Shown in pieces: positions 26,462 through 35,792 of a stretch of 64,000 nucleotides of DNA. Made by a program: the position numbers and the translations under genes. Origin of the DNA: Streptococcus sobrinus DSM 20742 = ATCC 33478 (lineage in GTDB: Bacteria > Bacillota > Bacilli > Lactobacillales > Streptococcaceae); assembly GCF_000686605.1 (NCBI RefSeq), contig NZ_JMLC01000009.1:1-64000 (forward strand), read 5' to 3'. Within the stretch, counting starts at the first letter, position 1. The number at the start of each line of letters is the position of its first letter. The notes below the pieces were generated by a model. The model searched no databases. It was not told where the DNA came from and saw only the letters and a list, made by a program, of their open reading frames with translations.

Positions 26462-27082
26462 GCTCTAAATGAACTTAACCAAAATTTAGCGATACTGCTG
26501 CAGATTGGGTAAAAGAGCGAAAACTGTGTTCCAAAATATCCCCTAACGATTGTGAAACAGAAATCAGGGAGATTGCTGCAGTTTTGCATAGCCAAAACTA
26601 CGTTTCTAAAATTCCTTACCCATGTCTGAAGAAAACAGATAGCCTTATCACTAAACTACTTGATTGCCAAGTAGTTTTTTTATTAGCTTCTCAATGACCT
26701 ATCTTTCAGATAAGAATTATATGAACTATTAATCTTGGATAAGTTTCAAGTTTGAAATTCTCTGTAAAAGAATTGTTATCTTTAAAAAACCTCACTTGGA
26801 TACAAGGAATAGGGGCGCACCTAGCTTTCTGACATAAAATCGCAACAGTCCCTAATTTTAAGCGCTGAGCGAATTTTACAGCTTTTTTGGAAGCTTGACA
26901 GAGACTGGACAGAGAAATTTTGTCTCGTTAGAATGGGAGCGAGGTCGGCCGAGGCTGCCTCTATGAATGATTTTTTGCTGTATCCGGAAGGTAGAGAATC
27001 ATTCAAAAAAAGCTAGATAGCTCTTTGTAACCGATTTGGGTTACTAGTGCTAGTAGCATCAGATAAATAAGGAGAATTACCA
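26462..27082 (+). other. 621-bp region without a gene between cpsD and the PepSY gene
   Basis: It holds a second, free-standing terminator (26653-26681) with no gene in front of it. A hairpin GAATGATT/AATCATTC lies near 26962-27005, and TTGACA occurs near 26894. An open frame at about 26480-26697 lacks a start codon. The orphan terminator hints at a lost gene or a small RNA between 26462 and 26681, but I cannot identify either. Confidence 0.5.
26653..26681 (+). terminator. Orphan terminator
   Basis: AAACTACTTG/CAAGTAGTTT perfect 10-bp stem followed by a T-run, about 220 bases after cpsD and its own terminator. Confidence 0.8.
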
Positions 27083-28057
27083 ATGACAAAATTAATCAAA
27101 ACCAAAAAACTACCTTATGCTGTTTTGACAACGCTAGGCCTAGCTGTAGCAGGGCTGGGTGGTGTATCTGCTGTTTCAGCCAACTCACATTCTAGTTCTG
27201 ATTGTATCAGCCAAGAGCAAGCTAAAACCGTTGCCCTTAAAGACTGCGGTGTTCAAGAGAGCCAAGCCCATTTTACCAAAGTCGAAAAGACTAGCTACCA
27301 AAACAAGACAGTTTATGTCGTTGATTTCCAAGAAGGTCAAAAGGAATATGACTATACCATTGACGCTCATAAGGGAACCGTAACGCAAAAGGATAATAAG
27401 TCTCAAGCTTCACAAACAAGTGCAACAACGACACCAACTGGTTCAGCACCAAGCAGCTCAGCTCCAACAACTGGTACTGGTGCTAGCTCACAAGCCGGTA
27501 GCTCAAGCTCTCAATCTAGCCAAGCTGGATCAAGCTCATCTTCTCAATCATCAAGTAACCAAAATCAAGCAACAGTTACTAATGAAGAAGCTAAGCAAAT
27601 TGCTTTGAATAATGCTGGTTTGGCGGAAAACCAAGTCAGTGAATTGAAGGTCGATAAAGACCAACAAGATGATTCACCAATCTACAAGATTAACTTTAAG
27701 TGTGGCGAAACTGGCTACTCTTATCATATTAGTGCCGTAAATGGTAGCATCTTAGAAATTGATAATGACACTAATAGTTCATCTAACTCAGGTTCAAATT
27801 CTTCTAGCGACCAAAACAAGCAACAAGCGACATTCACTAATGAAGAAGCCAAGCAAATCGTTTTAAACAATGCTGGTTTGGCAGAAAACCAAGTCAGTGA
27901 ATTGAAGGTTGATAAGGATCAACAAGATGATTCACCAATCTACAAGATTAACTTCAAGTATGGCGAATGTGGTTATTCTTACGTTGTTAGTGCCGTAAAT
28001 GGTAGCATTTTAGAAATTGATAACGATACCGACAATTCATCAAATCAATCTAACTAA
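27083..28057 (+). CDS. Secreted PepSY-repeat protein, interrupted by a stop codon
   Basis: 324 residues to the first stop. A signal peptide (about 1-35, ending near VSAVSANS) precedes three PepSY-like domains at about 40-105, 167-230 and 253-316, separated by Ser/Gln/Thr-rich linkers. Domains two and three are almost identical. PepSY domains are thought to bind or inhibit peptidases, or to sense the cell envelope; the role here is unknown. AAGGAG precedes the ATG. The TAA at 28055-28057 sits in a repeated NQSN-T context where CAA (Gln) is expected, and the same frame continues to 28291. A C-to-T nonsense change is likely. Confidence 0.8.
   Translation: MTKLIKTKKLPYAVLTTLGLAVAGLGGVSAVSANSHSSSDCISQEQAKTVALKDCGVQESQAHFTKVEKTSYQNKTVYVVDFQEGQKEYDYTIDAHKGTVTQKDNKSQASQTSATTTPTGSAPSSSAPTTGTGASSQAGSSSSQSSQAGSSSSSQSSSNQNQATVTNEEAKQIALNNAGLAENQVSELKVDKDQQDDSPIYKINFKCGETGYSYHISAVNGSILEIDNDTNSSSNSGSNSSSDQNKQQATFTNEEAKQIVLNNAGLAENQVSELKVDKDQQDDSPIYKINFKYGECGYSYVVSAVNGSILEIDNDTDNSSNQSN
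27581..28030 (+). repeat. Two tandem copies of a PepSY-encoding unit
   Basis: Units at about 27581-27772 and 27839-28030, period 258 bp, are nearly identical in DNA and protein, which suggests recent duplication. Protein differences include FKCGETGYSYH versus FKYGECGYSYV. Confidence 0.9.
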
Positions 28058-28291
28058 ACAAATCAATCTAACCAAACAAGTCAATCATCTCAAACTAGCC
28101 AATCCACTGAAACCACTCAATCAAGTCAAGCCTCTCAAGGAAGCTCTACTTCATCAAGTAGCAGCTCTTCTAACCAAGGCGACGACCAACACGGTGATGA
28201 TGACAGTGACCACGATGGCGACCATGGTCAAAAACATCACGATGGTGATGATGACGACGATGATGAAGATTTGAACGACGAATACGAATAA
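28058..28291 (+). pseudogene. Severed C-terminal part of the PepSY protein
   Basis: After the TAA at 28055-28057 the frame stays open for 77 codons to a second TAA at 28289-28291. It encodes a TNQSNQTSQSS-type linker, a serine tract and a strongly acidic, His-rich tail (DDQHGDDDSDHDGDHGQKHH, then DGDDDDDDEDL). This is plainly the tail of the preceding protein. With no start codon or ribosome site it should not be translated unless the stop is read through. The His/Asp tail looks like a metal-binding region. Confidence 0.8.
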
Positions 28292-28401
28292 ATTGAAAAT
28301 TTGAGAGACTGGAACGATGATTGGCTGGCTTTACCTAGCAATCCTTGCCCTGCTCCCAAAATGAGTCAAGCTGGTTTTCCGGCTTGGCTTTTTTCTTGTG
28401 A

Positions 28402-28407
28402 TATAAT
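28402..28407 (+). promoter_or_regulatory. msrA promoter -10
   Basis: Extended TGATATAAT (TATAAT 28402-28407), followed by AAGGAGG just before the msrA start. Confidence 0.55.
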
Positions 28408-28433
28408 AGAAAAAATGCAAGGAGGTAGCTGCT

Positions 28434-28946
28434 ATGAAGAGAGCAATTTTTGCAGGTGGCTGTTTTTGGTGTCTGGTCCAACCCTTTGAGACCTATCCTG
28501 GTGTCTGTTCGGTTCTGTCGGGCTATACGGGTGGTCATGTGGCCAATCCCAGCTATGAAGAGGTTTGCTCCGGCAAGACGGGTCATACCGAGGCCGTAGA
28601 GATTATCTATGATGAAAGCAAGGTCAGCTATCAGGAACTTCTGGAGATTTACTGGGCTCAGACTGACCCGACCGATGCCTTTGGCCAATTTCAGGACCGA
28701 GGCGATAATTACCGTCCAATCATCTTCTATGAGAATGCCAAGCAAAAAGAATTAGCAGAAGCTTCCAAGGCCAAGCTCCAGGCTTCCGGTCGCTTTGATG
28801 ACCCGATTGTCACCCAGATTGAGCCGGCACAGCCTTTTTATCCAGCTGAAGATTACCACCAGCAGTTCTATAAGAAGGACCCGCTACGCTATACTATCTC
28901 TAGTGGTTTGCGGCATAAATTTATTGAAGAACATTGGAAAGATTGA
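28434..28946 (+). CDS. msrA: Peptide methionine-S-sulfoxide reductase MsrA
   Basis: 170 residues with the catalytic GGCFWC (Cys10 attacking, Cys13) at the N-terminus and GYTGG at about 30-34. It repairs oxidised methionine. Stand-alone MsrA without a fused MsrB. AAGGAGG precedes the ATG. It is followed after 10 bases by yozE. Confidence 0.93.
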   Translation: MKRAIFAGGCFWCLVQPFETYPGVCSVLSGYTGGHVANPSYEEVCSGKTGHTEAVEIIYDESKVSYQELLEIYWAQTDPTDAFGQFQDRGDNYRPIIFYENAKQKELAEASKAKLQASGRFDDPIVTQIEPAQPFYPAEDYHQQFYKKDPLRYTISSGLRHKFIEEHWKD

Positions 28947-28956
28947 GGCCCGTCTT

Positions 28957-29172
28957 ATGAGAAAATCCTTTTACACCTGGTTGATGACCCAACGCAATCC
29001 CAAGTCGCAGGAGCCAGCAGCCCTGCTAGCCGACTTGGCCTTCAACGACAGTACCTTTCCCAAGCACACCGATGATTTTGAGGAAGTCAGTCGCTATTTG
29101 GAAGACCAAGCCAGCTTTAGCTTCAACCTCGGCCAATTCGACAAAATTTGGGAAGATTATCTGGCTCATTGA
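28957..29172 (+). CDS. YozE-family (UPF0346) small protein
   Basis: 71 residues beginning [17 protein letters not shown], with [11 protein letters not shown] toward the C-terminus, characteristic of the YozE/UPF0346 family. Function unknown. Ten bases after msrA, so probably cotranscribed. I chose the ATG at 28957; longer upstream readings run inside msrA in another frame. Confidence 0.85.
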   Translation: MRKSFYTWLMTQRNPKSQEPAALLADLAFNDSTFPKHTDDFEEVSRYLEDQASFSFNLGQFDKIWEDYLAH

Positions 29173-29295
29173 GGCTGGACAATCATTTAGCTGTTGGTAT
29201 TTTCTCTTCAGACAGAGGCCTTGTGGCTAGGAAAACCGGCTGCGTGTCTGTCTTCTCCCTCTTTTTTCCAGCATGATTTTTCTGTCCAAATAGGT

Positions 29296-29301
29296 TATAA
29301 T
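29296..29301 (+). promoter_or_regulatory. phoH promoter -10
   Basis: TATAAT at 29296-29301 (GGTTATAATGGG), about 35 bases before the phoH start. A poor -35. Confidence 0.5.
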
Positions 29302-29335
29302 GGGACTACATTAAGCAAGGAAAGAGGTAGTCTAT

Positions 29336-30319
29336 TTGCAGGACTATTCTGTTGATATTCAATTAAAACATCCTGATGACCTCATGGCCCTTTTTAGCAG
29401 CAATGAGCGGCATCTCAAATTGATTGAGGAAAATACGGGCGTGGTCATCCATGCCAGAACCGAAGTGGTGCAGATTTTAAGCGATGATGAGGCTAGTTTG
29501 AAGATAGCCCGCCTAACGATTGAAGCCCTCTTGGTTTTGGTTGGGCGGGGCATGTTGGTCAATACCTCTGATGTGGTCACGGCCTTGACCATGGCTCAAA
29601 ATGGAACCATTGATAAGTTTGTCGCCCTTTATGAAGAAGAGATTATCAAGGATAATTACGGCAAGCCCATTCGGGTCAAGACTCTGGGCCAGAAGGTCTA
29701 TGTTGATAGTGTCAGGAACCACGATGTCGTTTTTGGCATCGGGCCTGCGGGAACTGGGAAGACCTTCTTGGCGGTTACTTTAGCAGTTACCGCCCTCAAG
29801 CGAGGTCAGGTCAAGCGAATTATCCTGACGAGGCCAGCGGTAGAAGCCGGAGAAAGCCTGGGCTTCCTGCCTGGCGACCTCAAGGAAAAGGTAGACCCCT
29901 ATCTGCGGCCGGTCTATGATGCCCTATATCAGATTTTGGGTAAGGACCAGACTACCAGGCTTATGGAGCGGGAAATTATTGAAATCGCTCCTCTGGCTTA
30001 CATGCGGGGACGGACCCTAGACGACGCCTTTGTCATTCTTGATGAGGCCCAGAACACGACTATTATGCAGATGAAGATGTTTCTTACCCGCCTGGGCTTT
30101 AATTCCAAAATGATTGTCAATGGGGACACCAGTCAGATTGACCTGCCCAGAAATAGTCATTCAGGCCTTCTAGATGCCATTGATAAGCTGAAGACTATTC
30201 GCCAGATTGACTTTGTCTACCTGTCCGCCAAAGATGTGGTTCGCCACCCAGTCGTAGCTGAAATTATCCGGGCCTATGAAGATGAGGGCAAGGCCTCAAC
30301 TATTAGGGAAAAAGACTGA
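29336..30319 (+). CDS. phoH: PhoH-family ATPase
   Basis: 327 residues starting at TTG 29336, with AAAGAGG about eight bases upstream. The resulting N-terminus MQDYSVDIQLKHPDD fits the family better than internal ATGs. Walker A GPAGTGKT is at 136-143 and Walker B VILDEAQNTT near 232-241. PhoH proteins are cytoplasmic ATPases often linked to RNA metabolism, frequently near ybeY as here (with fnt between). Confidence 0.9.
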   Translation: MQDYSVDIQLKHPDDLMALFSSNERHLKLIEENTGVVIHARTEVVQILSDDEASLKIARLTIEALLVLVGRGMLVNTSDVVTALTMAQNGTIDKFVALYEEEIIKDNYGKPIRVKTLGQKVYVDSVRNHDVVFGIGPAGTGKTFLAVTLAVTALKRGQVKRIILTRPAVEAGESLGFLPGDLKEKVDPYLRPVYDALYQILGKDQTTRLMEREIIEIAPLAYMRGRTLDDAFVILDEAQNTTIMQMKMFLTRLGFNSKMIVNGDTSQIDLPRNSHSGLLDAIDKLKTIRQIDFVYLSAKDVVRHPVVAEIIRAYEDEGKASTIREKD

Positions 30320-30380
30320 CCCAGGCGACAGCGGGAGTAGGGCCAAACTGACAGTCCCTAACTTTAAATCTTAGAAAAAT

Positions 30381-30413
30381 AAAAATGGAGCTCTTGTGGG
30401 GCTCCATTTTTAA
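30381..30413 (+). terminator. Terminator between phoH and fnt
   Basis: AAAAATGGAGC/GCTCCATTTTT perfect stem with a nine-base loop. It is nearly symmetric, so it probably serves phoH and the convergent fnt gene. Confidence 0.9.
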
Positions 30414-30465
30414 GTGTTCAGTTAATCCTTTTGCATGCTAGGCTGGGCAGGCTCCGGTAGCCTTA

Positions 30466-31236
30466 CTAGTCCTCTTTTTTATTGAGGAAGGCATAGGCTG
30501 CTCCGATGAGGATGCCGCCACCAATCCAATTGCCAATGAAGGAAATGCCCCAATGTCGCAGGACATTGGCCAGATTGTAACCATCCAGATGAACCGAATT
30601 GAAGCCCATCAGGAGGAAGGAAGAAAAGTTGGCCACCAAGTGTTCTGCATTCATGAAGACGAACATGAAGATGGCCGAGATGACCAAAATGGTCTTGGCT
30701 GTCTGGTCCTTGACCAGGAGGTAGGAAAGAATGGCGATGTTGACAAAGATATTTGCGATGATCGAATCAAAGAAAATTTGGCTGGAGGTTTTGGCCAGCT
30801 TGGTTTGGACAACGCCGACAAGGAAGCTCTTAGAATTCACCAGCGTGTAAGCGAAACTCTGATTAAAGAGGGCCGCAATCAGGGCTGCTCCAACCAGATT
30901 GAAGAGGGTGCAGACGACCAAAATTTTCAGGACCTTCTTGGCAGAAATGTAGCGGTAGTAGGCCCCAGCGGTCAGGTACATCATGTTTGAAGTGACTAGC
31001 TCGGAGTTTAAAAAGAGAATATAGACCAGGCCGAAGCTAAAGATGAAAGGAAAGACGAAGCGACCGAGGCTGGGATGAATCTGATTGATAACATCAGTGG
31101 CAATGCCACCGACCCCTGTGGAGAGGGTCAGAAAGGCACCGGCAAAGATGGACTTGACCGCATAGCGGACAAAGTGTTGGTCAATCAGCTCTTCCTTGGC
31201 CTGACAGGCCGTCTGAATTTTTTGCGAAAAGGTCAT
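30466..31236 (-). CDS. Formate/nitrite transporter family channel
   Basis: 256 residues with six hydrophobic segments and the FNT pattern, including AGAFLTLSTGVGG (about 33-45) and LVTSNMMYLTAGAYY (about 79-93). In lactic fermenters a FocA-type member exports formate made by pyruvate formate-lyase. It is alone on the minus strand between phoH and ybeY. A cre-like palindrome 56-69 bases upstream suggests CcpA control. Confidence 0.85.
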   Translation of the reverse strand: MTFSQKIQTACQAKEELIDQHFVRYAVKSIFAGAFLTLSTGVGGIATDVINQIHPSLGRFVFPFIFSFGLVYILFLNSELVTSNMMYLTAGAYYRYISAKKVLKILVVCTLFNLVGAALIAALFNQSFAYTLVNSKSFLVGVVQTKLAKTSSQIFFDSIIANIFVNIAILSYLLVKDQTAKTILVISAIFMFVFMNAEHLVANFSSFLLMGFNSVHLDGYNLANVLRHWGISFIGNWIGGGILIGAAYAFLNKKED

Positions 31237-31291
31237 AAAGATCTCCTTGTGAATTTGTGATAAGTTTATTTTAGCATAGGGAGGTTGGTTT

Positions 31292-31305
31292 TGAAAAGGT
31301 TTTCA
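31292..31305 (-). promoter_or_regulatory. cre-like palindrome upstream of fnt
   Basis: TGAAAAGGTTTTCA is an inverted repeat that differs from the CcpA cre model TGAAAACGTTTTCA at one central base. Confidence 0.5.
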
Positions 31306-31361
31306 GAAATTAGGCTGGTAAAGTCTGCCAGCCAGCTGACTATTCTTGGAGGCTTTTATGC

Positions 31362-31367
31362 TATAAT
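31362..31367 (+). promoter_or_regulatory. ybeY promoter -10
   Basis: Extended TGCTATAAT, with TATAAT at 31362-31367, 27 bases before the ATG. Confidence 0.55.
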
Positions 31368-31394
31368 AAGAATGATTATTAGATTGGATGACCT

Positions 31395-31892
31395 ATGTAT
31401 ATTGAAATGCTGGACGAGACTCAGGAAGTCTCACAAGAAATGATGGATAAGATTAGGGACATGCTCAATTTTGCGGCTAAGAAATTGGGCAAAGAAAACA
31501 AGGAGATGGCTATCACCTTTGTTGACAATGAGAAAATTCATCAAATCAACCTAGAATATAGGGACATGGACCGGCCGACCGATGTGGTTAGTCTGGAGTA
31601 CAAGCCTGAGACTGATATTGTATTTTCCCAGGAGGACTTGGAGGCTGATCCTGATTTGGCAGCCATGATAGCGGATTACGATGCCTATATCGGCGAGCTC
31701 TTCATTTCGGTTGACAAGGCTCATGAACAGGCCGAAAGCTATGGCCATAGTTTCCAACGGGAAATGGGGTTCTTGGCCGTACATGGCTTTTTGCACATCA
31801 ATGGTTACGACCATTACACCCCTGAAGAAGAAAAAGAGATGTTCACCCTACAGGAAGAGATTTTGACAGCCTATGGACTTACGCGAGACTAA
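31395..31892 (+). CDS. ybeY: Endoribonuclease YbeY
   Basis: 165 residues with the zinc-binding motif [11 protein letters not shown] near 130-140, the hallmark of YbeY. It acts in 16S rRNA 3'-end maturation and ribosome quality control. It starts the ybeY-dgkA-era cluster that is widely conserved in Firmicutes; dgkA begins 20 bases before its stop. Confidence 0.94.
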   Translation: MYIEMLDETQEVSQEMMDKIRDMLNFAAKKLGKENKEMAITFVDNEKIHQINLEYRDMDRPTDVVSLEYKPETDIVFSQEDLEADPDLAAMIADYDAYIGELFISVDKAHEQAESYGHSFQREMGFLAVHGFLHINGYDHYTPEEEKEMFTLQEEILTAYGLTRD

Positions 31893-32277
31893 TTCACCCA
31901 AGAAATGGAAAAACCGGACCCTGACCTCTAGTCTGGAGTTCGCCCTGACAGGGATTTTCACCGCCTTCAAGGAAGAGCGAAACATGCGAAAGCACGCTGT
32001 ATCAGCGGTACTAGCGATCTTGGCTGGTCTGATTTTTCATATTTCAGCTGTTGAGTGGCTCTTTCTCTTGTTAGCGGTTTTCTTGGTCATCACCTTTGAA
32101 ATCATTAATTCGGCCATCGAAAATGTGGTCGATCTGGCCAGTAATTATCACTTTTCCATATTGGCTAAAAATGCCAAGGATATGGCAGCCGGTGCGGTTC
32201 TGATGATTTCCGGCTATGCGGTGGTGACAGGGGTTATCATCTTTTTGCCAAAGATCTGGCAACTGATTTTCCACTAG
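31873..32277 (+). CDS. dgkA: Undecaprenol/diacylglycerol kinase DgkA
   Basis: 134 residues with three hydrophobic helices and the motif [16 protein letters not shown] (about 75-90) carrying the catalytic glutamates. Gram-positive members phosphorylate undecaprenol for the lipid carrier cycle. It overlaps ybeY by 20 bases and precedes era. Confidence 0.93.
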   Translation: MDLRETNSPKKWKNRTLTSSLEFALTGIFTAFKEERNMRKHAVSAVLAILAGLIFHISAVEWLFLLLAVFLVITFEIINSAIENVVDLASNYHFSILAKNAKDMAAGAVLMISGYAVVTGVIIFLPKIWQLIFH

Positions 32278-32387
32278 CAGAAAGAGACAAGATAGAAAGG
32301 AAAGAAGCAAGTCTGGCTTGACTTGGGACTGCTGACATTTAGTCGGTGACCTTGGTCAAAGTTGACTTACCTTCTTAAAAAAATAAT

Positions 32388-33287
32388 ATGACATTCAAAT
32401 CAGGTTTTGTGGCAATTCTAGGTCGTCCCAATGTTGGGAAATCGACCTTTTTAAATCAGGTCCTGGGCCAAAAAATTGCCATCATGAGCGACAAGGCTCA
32501 AACCACCCGTAATAAAATCATGGGAATTTACACGACCAATAGCGAGCAGATTGTCTTTATTGATACGCCTGGAATTCACAAGCCCAAGACAGCTCTGGGG
32601 GATTTCATGGTAGAGTCTGCCTATTCCACTCTGCGGGAGGTCGAAACGGTGCTCTTTATGGTGCCAGCTGACGAGGAACGTGGCAAGGGCGACAATATGA
32701 TTATGGAGCGACTCAAGGCCGCCAAGCTTCCCGTTATTCTGGTCATCAATAAGATTGACAAGGTCCACCCCGACCAGCTGTTGGAGAAAATCGAGGATTT
32801 CCGCTCGCAGATGGATTTCAAGGAGATCGTGCCTATTTCGGCCTTGCAGGGCAATAATATTCCCACCCTCCTCAATCTCCTCAAGAAGAATCTGGAAGAG
32901 GGCTACCAATATTTCCCTGAGGATCAAATTACCGACCATCCCGAACGCTTCCTGGTGTCGGAAATGATTCGTGAGAAAGTTCTCCTATTGACCAAGCAAG
33001 AGGTGCCCCATTCAGTAGCCGTCGTCATTGACTCCATGAAGCGAAATGAGGAGACCGACAAGATTCACATCCGAGCTACCATCATGGTCGAACGTGATAG
33101 CCAAAAAGGCATCATCATCGGGAAAAAAGGCAGCATGCTCAAGAAAATTGGCCAGCTAGCCCGCCGTGATATTGAAATCATGCTGGGGGACAAGGTCTTC
33201 CTCGAAACCTGGGTCAAGGTCAAGAAAAACTGGCGGGACAAAAAACTAGACCTAGCCGACTTTGGCTATAATAAGAAAGAGTATTAA
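32388..33287 (+). CDS. era: GTPase Era
   Basis: 299 residues. GTPase motifs: GRPNVGKST (12-20), DTPG, NKID; C-terminal KH domain with [14 protein letters not shown] (near 239-252). It binds the 3' end of 16S rRNA during 30S assembly, in the same process as YbeY. It follows dgkA by about 110 bases. Confidence 0.96.
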   Translation: MTFKSGFVAILGRPNVGKSTFLNQVLGQKIAIMSDKAQTTRNKIMGIYTTNSEQIVFIDTPGIHKPKTALGDFMVESAYSTLREVETVLFMVPADEERGKGDNMIMERLKAAKLPVILVINKIDKVHPDQLLEKIEDFRSQMDFKEIVPISALQGNNIPTLLNLLKKNLEEGYQYFPEDQITDHPERFLVSEMIREKVLLLTKQEVPHSVAVVIDSMKRNEETDKIHIRATIMVERDSQKGIIIGKKGSMLKKIGQLARRDIEIMLGDKVFLETWVKVKKNWRDKKLDLADFGYNKKEY

Positions 33288-33316
33288 AAAGGAGCTGGGG
33301 CAACTCAGCTTTTCTT
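33288..33316 (+). terminator. Possible terminator after era
   Basis: AGCTG/CAGCT short stem within AAAAAGGAGCTG...CAGCTTTTCTT immediately after the era stop. Confidence 0.5.
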
Positions 33317-33346
33317 GTCAATCACTAATATAACGGAGGTCAGAAC

Positions 33347-33754
33347 ATGACATTATCGCATATCAGCCACACCTTGCCATACTCAATTGAACGAATTTGG
33401 GATACAGTAACCGACCTTGAGCGTTTTGCTTGGCGAAGCGATATTAAAGAAATAAAGATATTAGACGAGCACAATTTTATTGAAGTGACCAAGAGCGGGT
33501 TAGAAACTCATTTTCATACGACCAGGTTGGTAGCCTACAATATTTTGGAATTCGACCTCAATAATGAGAGCATTGAAGGTCACTGGATTGGCAGTTTTAG
33601 ACAGCAAGGACACGAAACTCTGGTGGATTTTACAGAAAATGTAGTCGCTAAAAAATGGTTTTTAAAACCGCTGCTTGCTCCCTATTTAAAGAGACAGCAA
33701 AAGCAGTATCTAAAAGACCTTCAGCATGAGCTGGAAAGAAACTCATCAATTTGA
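33347..33754 (+). CDS. SRPBCC-fold (START/polyketide cyclase-like) protein
   Basis: 135 residues. The pattern SIERIWDTVTDLERFAWRSD, then a beta-rich middle and a C-terminal helix, fits the SRPBCC lipid- or ligand-binding fold. No catalytic residues are defined, and the ligand is unknown. An AACGGAGGT ribosome site precedes the ATG. It sits between era and mutM and may be cotranscribed with mutM. Codon use looks a little more AT-rich than era, by eye. Confidence 0.65.
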   Translation: MTLSHISHTLPYSIERIWDTVTDLERFAWRSDIKEIKILDEHNFIEVTKSGLETHFHTTRLVAYNILEFDLNNESIEGHWIGSFRQQGHETLVDFTENVVAKKWFLKPLLAPYLKRQQKQYLKDLQHELERNSSI

Positions 33755-33811
33755 TTAGGAGGCTTTCTTTTGGTCAAAAAACGGTTGAAAATTAAGACAA
33801 GAAAGGAAGCT

Positions 33812-34633
33812 ATGCCAGAATTACCAGAAGTTGAGACAGTTCGACGTGGATTAGAAGAGCAAATTGTCGGTAAAACCATCAAGGCAGTCAAGGTGACCTA
33901 CCCCAAACTGGTTCGGACAGGGCTAGAAGATTTCCAATTGCTGCTGCCAGGTCAGAGTGTTCAGGCCATGAGGCGACGGGGCAAGTATCTGATTTTTGAG
34001 CTGACGGGTGGGCTAGTCATTTCCCATCTGCGGATGGAGGGAAAATATTTTCTCTTTTCCGACCAAGTTCCGACCAACAAACATTTCCATGCCTTCTTTA
34101 GCTTCACCGATGGTACGACCCTGGTTTATCAGGATGTCCGCAAGTTTGGCACCATGGAATACCTGCCCAAGTCCCAAGAAGCAGCTTATTTTCTCAGTAA
34201 GAAATTAGGCCCCGAGCCTACCAAGGAAACCTTTAAATTAGCTCCTTTTGAGAGAGCTTTGAGAAAATCCCATAAGCCGATTAAGTCCTATTTGCTGGAC
34301 CAATCCTTGGTGGCTGGTCTGGGGAATATCTATGCGGATGAAGTGCTTTGGGCTGCCAAGGTTCATCCTGAAAGACGCTCAGATAGCTTGCGACCAGCCG
34401 AAATCAAGCGGTTGCATGACCAGACCATCAGGATTTTGCAAGAGGGTATCAAGCGTGGTGGTTCGACCATTCGCACCTATAAGAATACCCTAGGTGAGGA
34501 TGGTACCATGCAGGACTTTCTGGAGGTCTATGGGCGTGAGGGAGAGCTTTGCTCCCGCTGTGGGTCAACTATTGAAAAAATCAAAGTAGGAGGGCGGGGT
34601 AGTCACTATTGTCCCAAGTGTCAGAAGAAATGA
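33812..34633 (+). CDS. mutM: Formamidopyrimidine-DNA glycosylase MutM/Fpg
   Basis: 273 residues. The start must be the ATG at 33812, because the mature N-terminus [13 protein letters not shown] supplies the catalytic proline and glutamate; GAAAGGAAG precedes it. Lys in RRRGKYL (about 57) and the C-terminal zinc finger (CSRCG ... CPKC) are present. It removes oxidised purines such as 8-oxoguanine. It overlaps coaE through ATGA. Confidence 0.95.
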   Translation: MPELPEVETVRRGLEEQIVGKTIKAVKVTYPKLVRTGLEDFQLLLPGQSVQAMRRRGKYLIFELTGGLVISHLRMEGKYFLFSDQVPTNKHFHAFFSFTDGTTLVYQDVRKFGTMEYLPKSQEAAYFLSKKLGPEPTKETFKLAPFERALRKSHKPIKSYLLDQSLVAGLGNIYADEVLWAAKVHPERRSDSLRPAEIKRLHDQTIRILQEGIKRGGSTIRTYKNTLGEDGTMQDFLEVYGREGELCSRCGSTIEKIKVGGRGSHYCPKCQKK

Positions 34634-35229
34634 GTAAGATTATTGGATTAACCGGGGGCATCGCCTCAGGCAAATCAACGGTGACGGCCTACCTCAGGCA
34701 AAAGGGCTACCAAGTGGTTGATGCTGACCAACTGGTGCATAGCCTGCAAGCCAAGGGAGACCTGCTCTACCAAGCTTTGATTTTAGCCTTTGGAACAGGG
34801 ATCTTGGGGCCTGATCAGGAGCTGGATCGGCCTAAATTTGCCCAATTGATTTTCAATGACCCGGCTGCCAGAAAGAAATCAGCCGACCTGCAGGACCGTA
34901 TAATTCGCCAGGAACTCATCAAGGAGCGGGATCGTTTGGCTCAAGAAGAGGACATTTTCTTTATGGACCTGCCCCTGCTCTTTGAGCTGGACTATGAAGA
35001 CTGGTTCGATGAAATCTGGTTGGTCGTCTTGGACGAGGACCAACAGTTGCAACGGTTGATGGCAAGAAATAGCTACTCCTTAGAAGAAGCTCAAAAGCGA
35101 GTTGCCTCGCAAATGCCCCTGTCGAAAAAAATCCGCTTAGCCGACCAGCTGATTGATAACAATGGCAGCCTAGAAGATACCTATAGGCAACTGGACCAAC
35201 AGTTACAGCGGTTGGCAGCTGAACCTTAA
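34630..35229 (+). CDS. coaE: Dephospho-CoA kinase
   Basis: 199 residues from the ATG that overlaps the mutM stop (ATGA). P-loop [12 protein letters not shown] at 6-17; VVDAD and [10 protein letters not shown] follow, typical of CoaE. It makes CoA from dephospho-CoA. The mutM-coaE pair is common in streptococci. Confidence 0.94.
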   Translation: MSKIIGLTGGIASGKSTVTAYLRQKGYQVVDADQLVHSLQAKGDLLYQALILAFGTGILGPDQELDRPKFAQLIFNDPAARKKSADLQDRIIRQELIKERDRLAQEEDIFFMDLPLLFELDYEDWFDEIWLVVLDEDQQLQRLMARNSYSLEEAQKRVASQMPLSKKIRLADQLIDNNGSLEDTYRQLDQQLQRLAAEP

Positions 35230-35268
35230 TCAATGATGCCCAATCAGGCGTCTTAAGTCCTATAAGAG

Positions 35269-35303
35269 AGCACTAGTTAGACTACCACTAATTAGTGCTT
35301 TTT
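35269..35303 (+). terminator. Terminator after coaE
   Basis: AGCACTAGTTA and TAATTAGTGCT form a stem with one mismatch, followed by TTTTTG. Confidence 0.8.
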
Positions 35304-35375
35304 GTTTAGCCGAGTTCAAGGACGATTTTCTAGAGGTAAGAAAATATCTTTAATTAGTGATTTCAGCCCAAGGTG

Positions 35376-35660
35376 ATTTTATACTCTTTGAAGTTCAAAG
35401 CTTTCAACTGACAGCTCTAGCATGGTCATGTCTTGCTAAAACCTTAGAAATTCATAGCCGACGAGGTAAGGGCAGAGTGATACTTTTGATTGTATTCGGT
35501 TTTAAAAGCCGTCCAGAACAACTCTAGTTTTGGATTGCTTTGGAGTGCTATTTTGGAAGTAAACTTAATGATTATTAGTTAGTTTGTGATGGCACCTCCA
35601 CATGCCACTTCTACCAAGTCAGCTAACACCACTAACTAGTGATTCCCTTCCGCCCAAATT
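35376..35660 (+). repeat. Repeat R3, copy e (degenerate)
   Basis: The left part matches R3a: TTTTATACT, then CTGACAGCTCTAG and AGAGTGATACTTTTG. The right part is diverged but keeps GTTAGT/ACTAAC and TGGCA/TGCCA pairings and a CTTCCGCCC remnant of the conserved GCTTCCGTCCGC. It fills most of the gap between coaE and the pmrA-like gene. Confidence 0.5.
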
Positions 35661-35707
35661 CATAAAAAAATCAAGCGACTGATAAATTTTCCCCTCCTAA
35701 CTTGTGC

Positions 35708-35713
35708 TATAAT
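35708..35713 (+). promoter_or_regulatory. -10 upstream of the pmrA-like gene
   Basis: TGCTATAAT extended -10 at 35708-35713, before a weak AGAAAGAAG ribosome site at about 35731. Confidence 0.5.
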
Positions 35714-35792
35714 AGGGAGCAGATGAATTCCAGAAAGAAGATGATGACCTATTCAAAGTGCGAGTATTGCCACGGTCAATTGGCGACAAAAT

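Noticed and set aside
26480-26697. Open frame of about 70 codons between the two terminators after cpsD
   Set aside because: No start codon with a ribosome site, no recognisable domain, and a terminator stem lies inside it.
28283-28290. TACGAATA, a perfect match to the streptococcal ComX (cin) box, before msrA
   Set aside because: It is formed by the last codons of the PepSY tail (GAA TAC GAA TAA), and msrA has its own extended -10 closer by. Probably chance.
30553-30990. Long plus-strand frame opposite the fnt gene, and similar long frames opposite era, rnr, thrS and metB
   Set aside because: They mirror the codon structure of well-supported genes and have no family signature or ribosome site.
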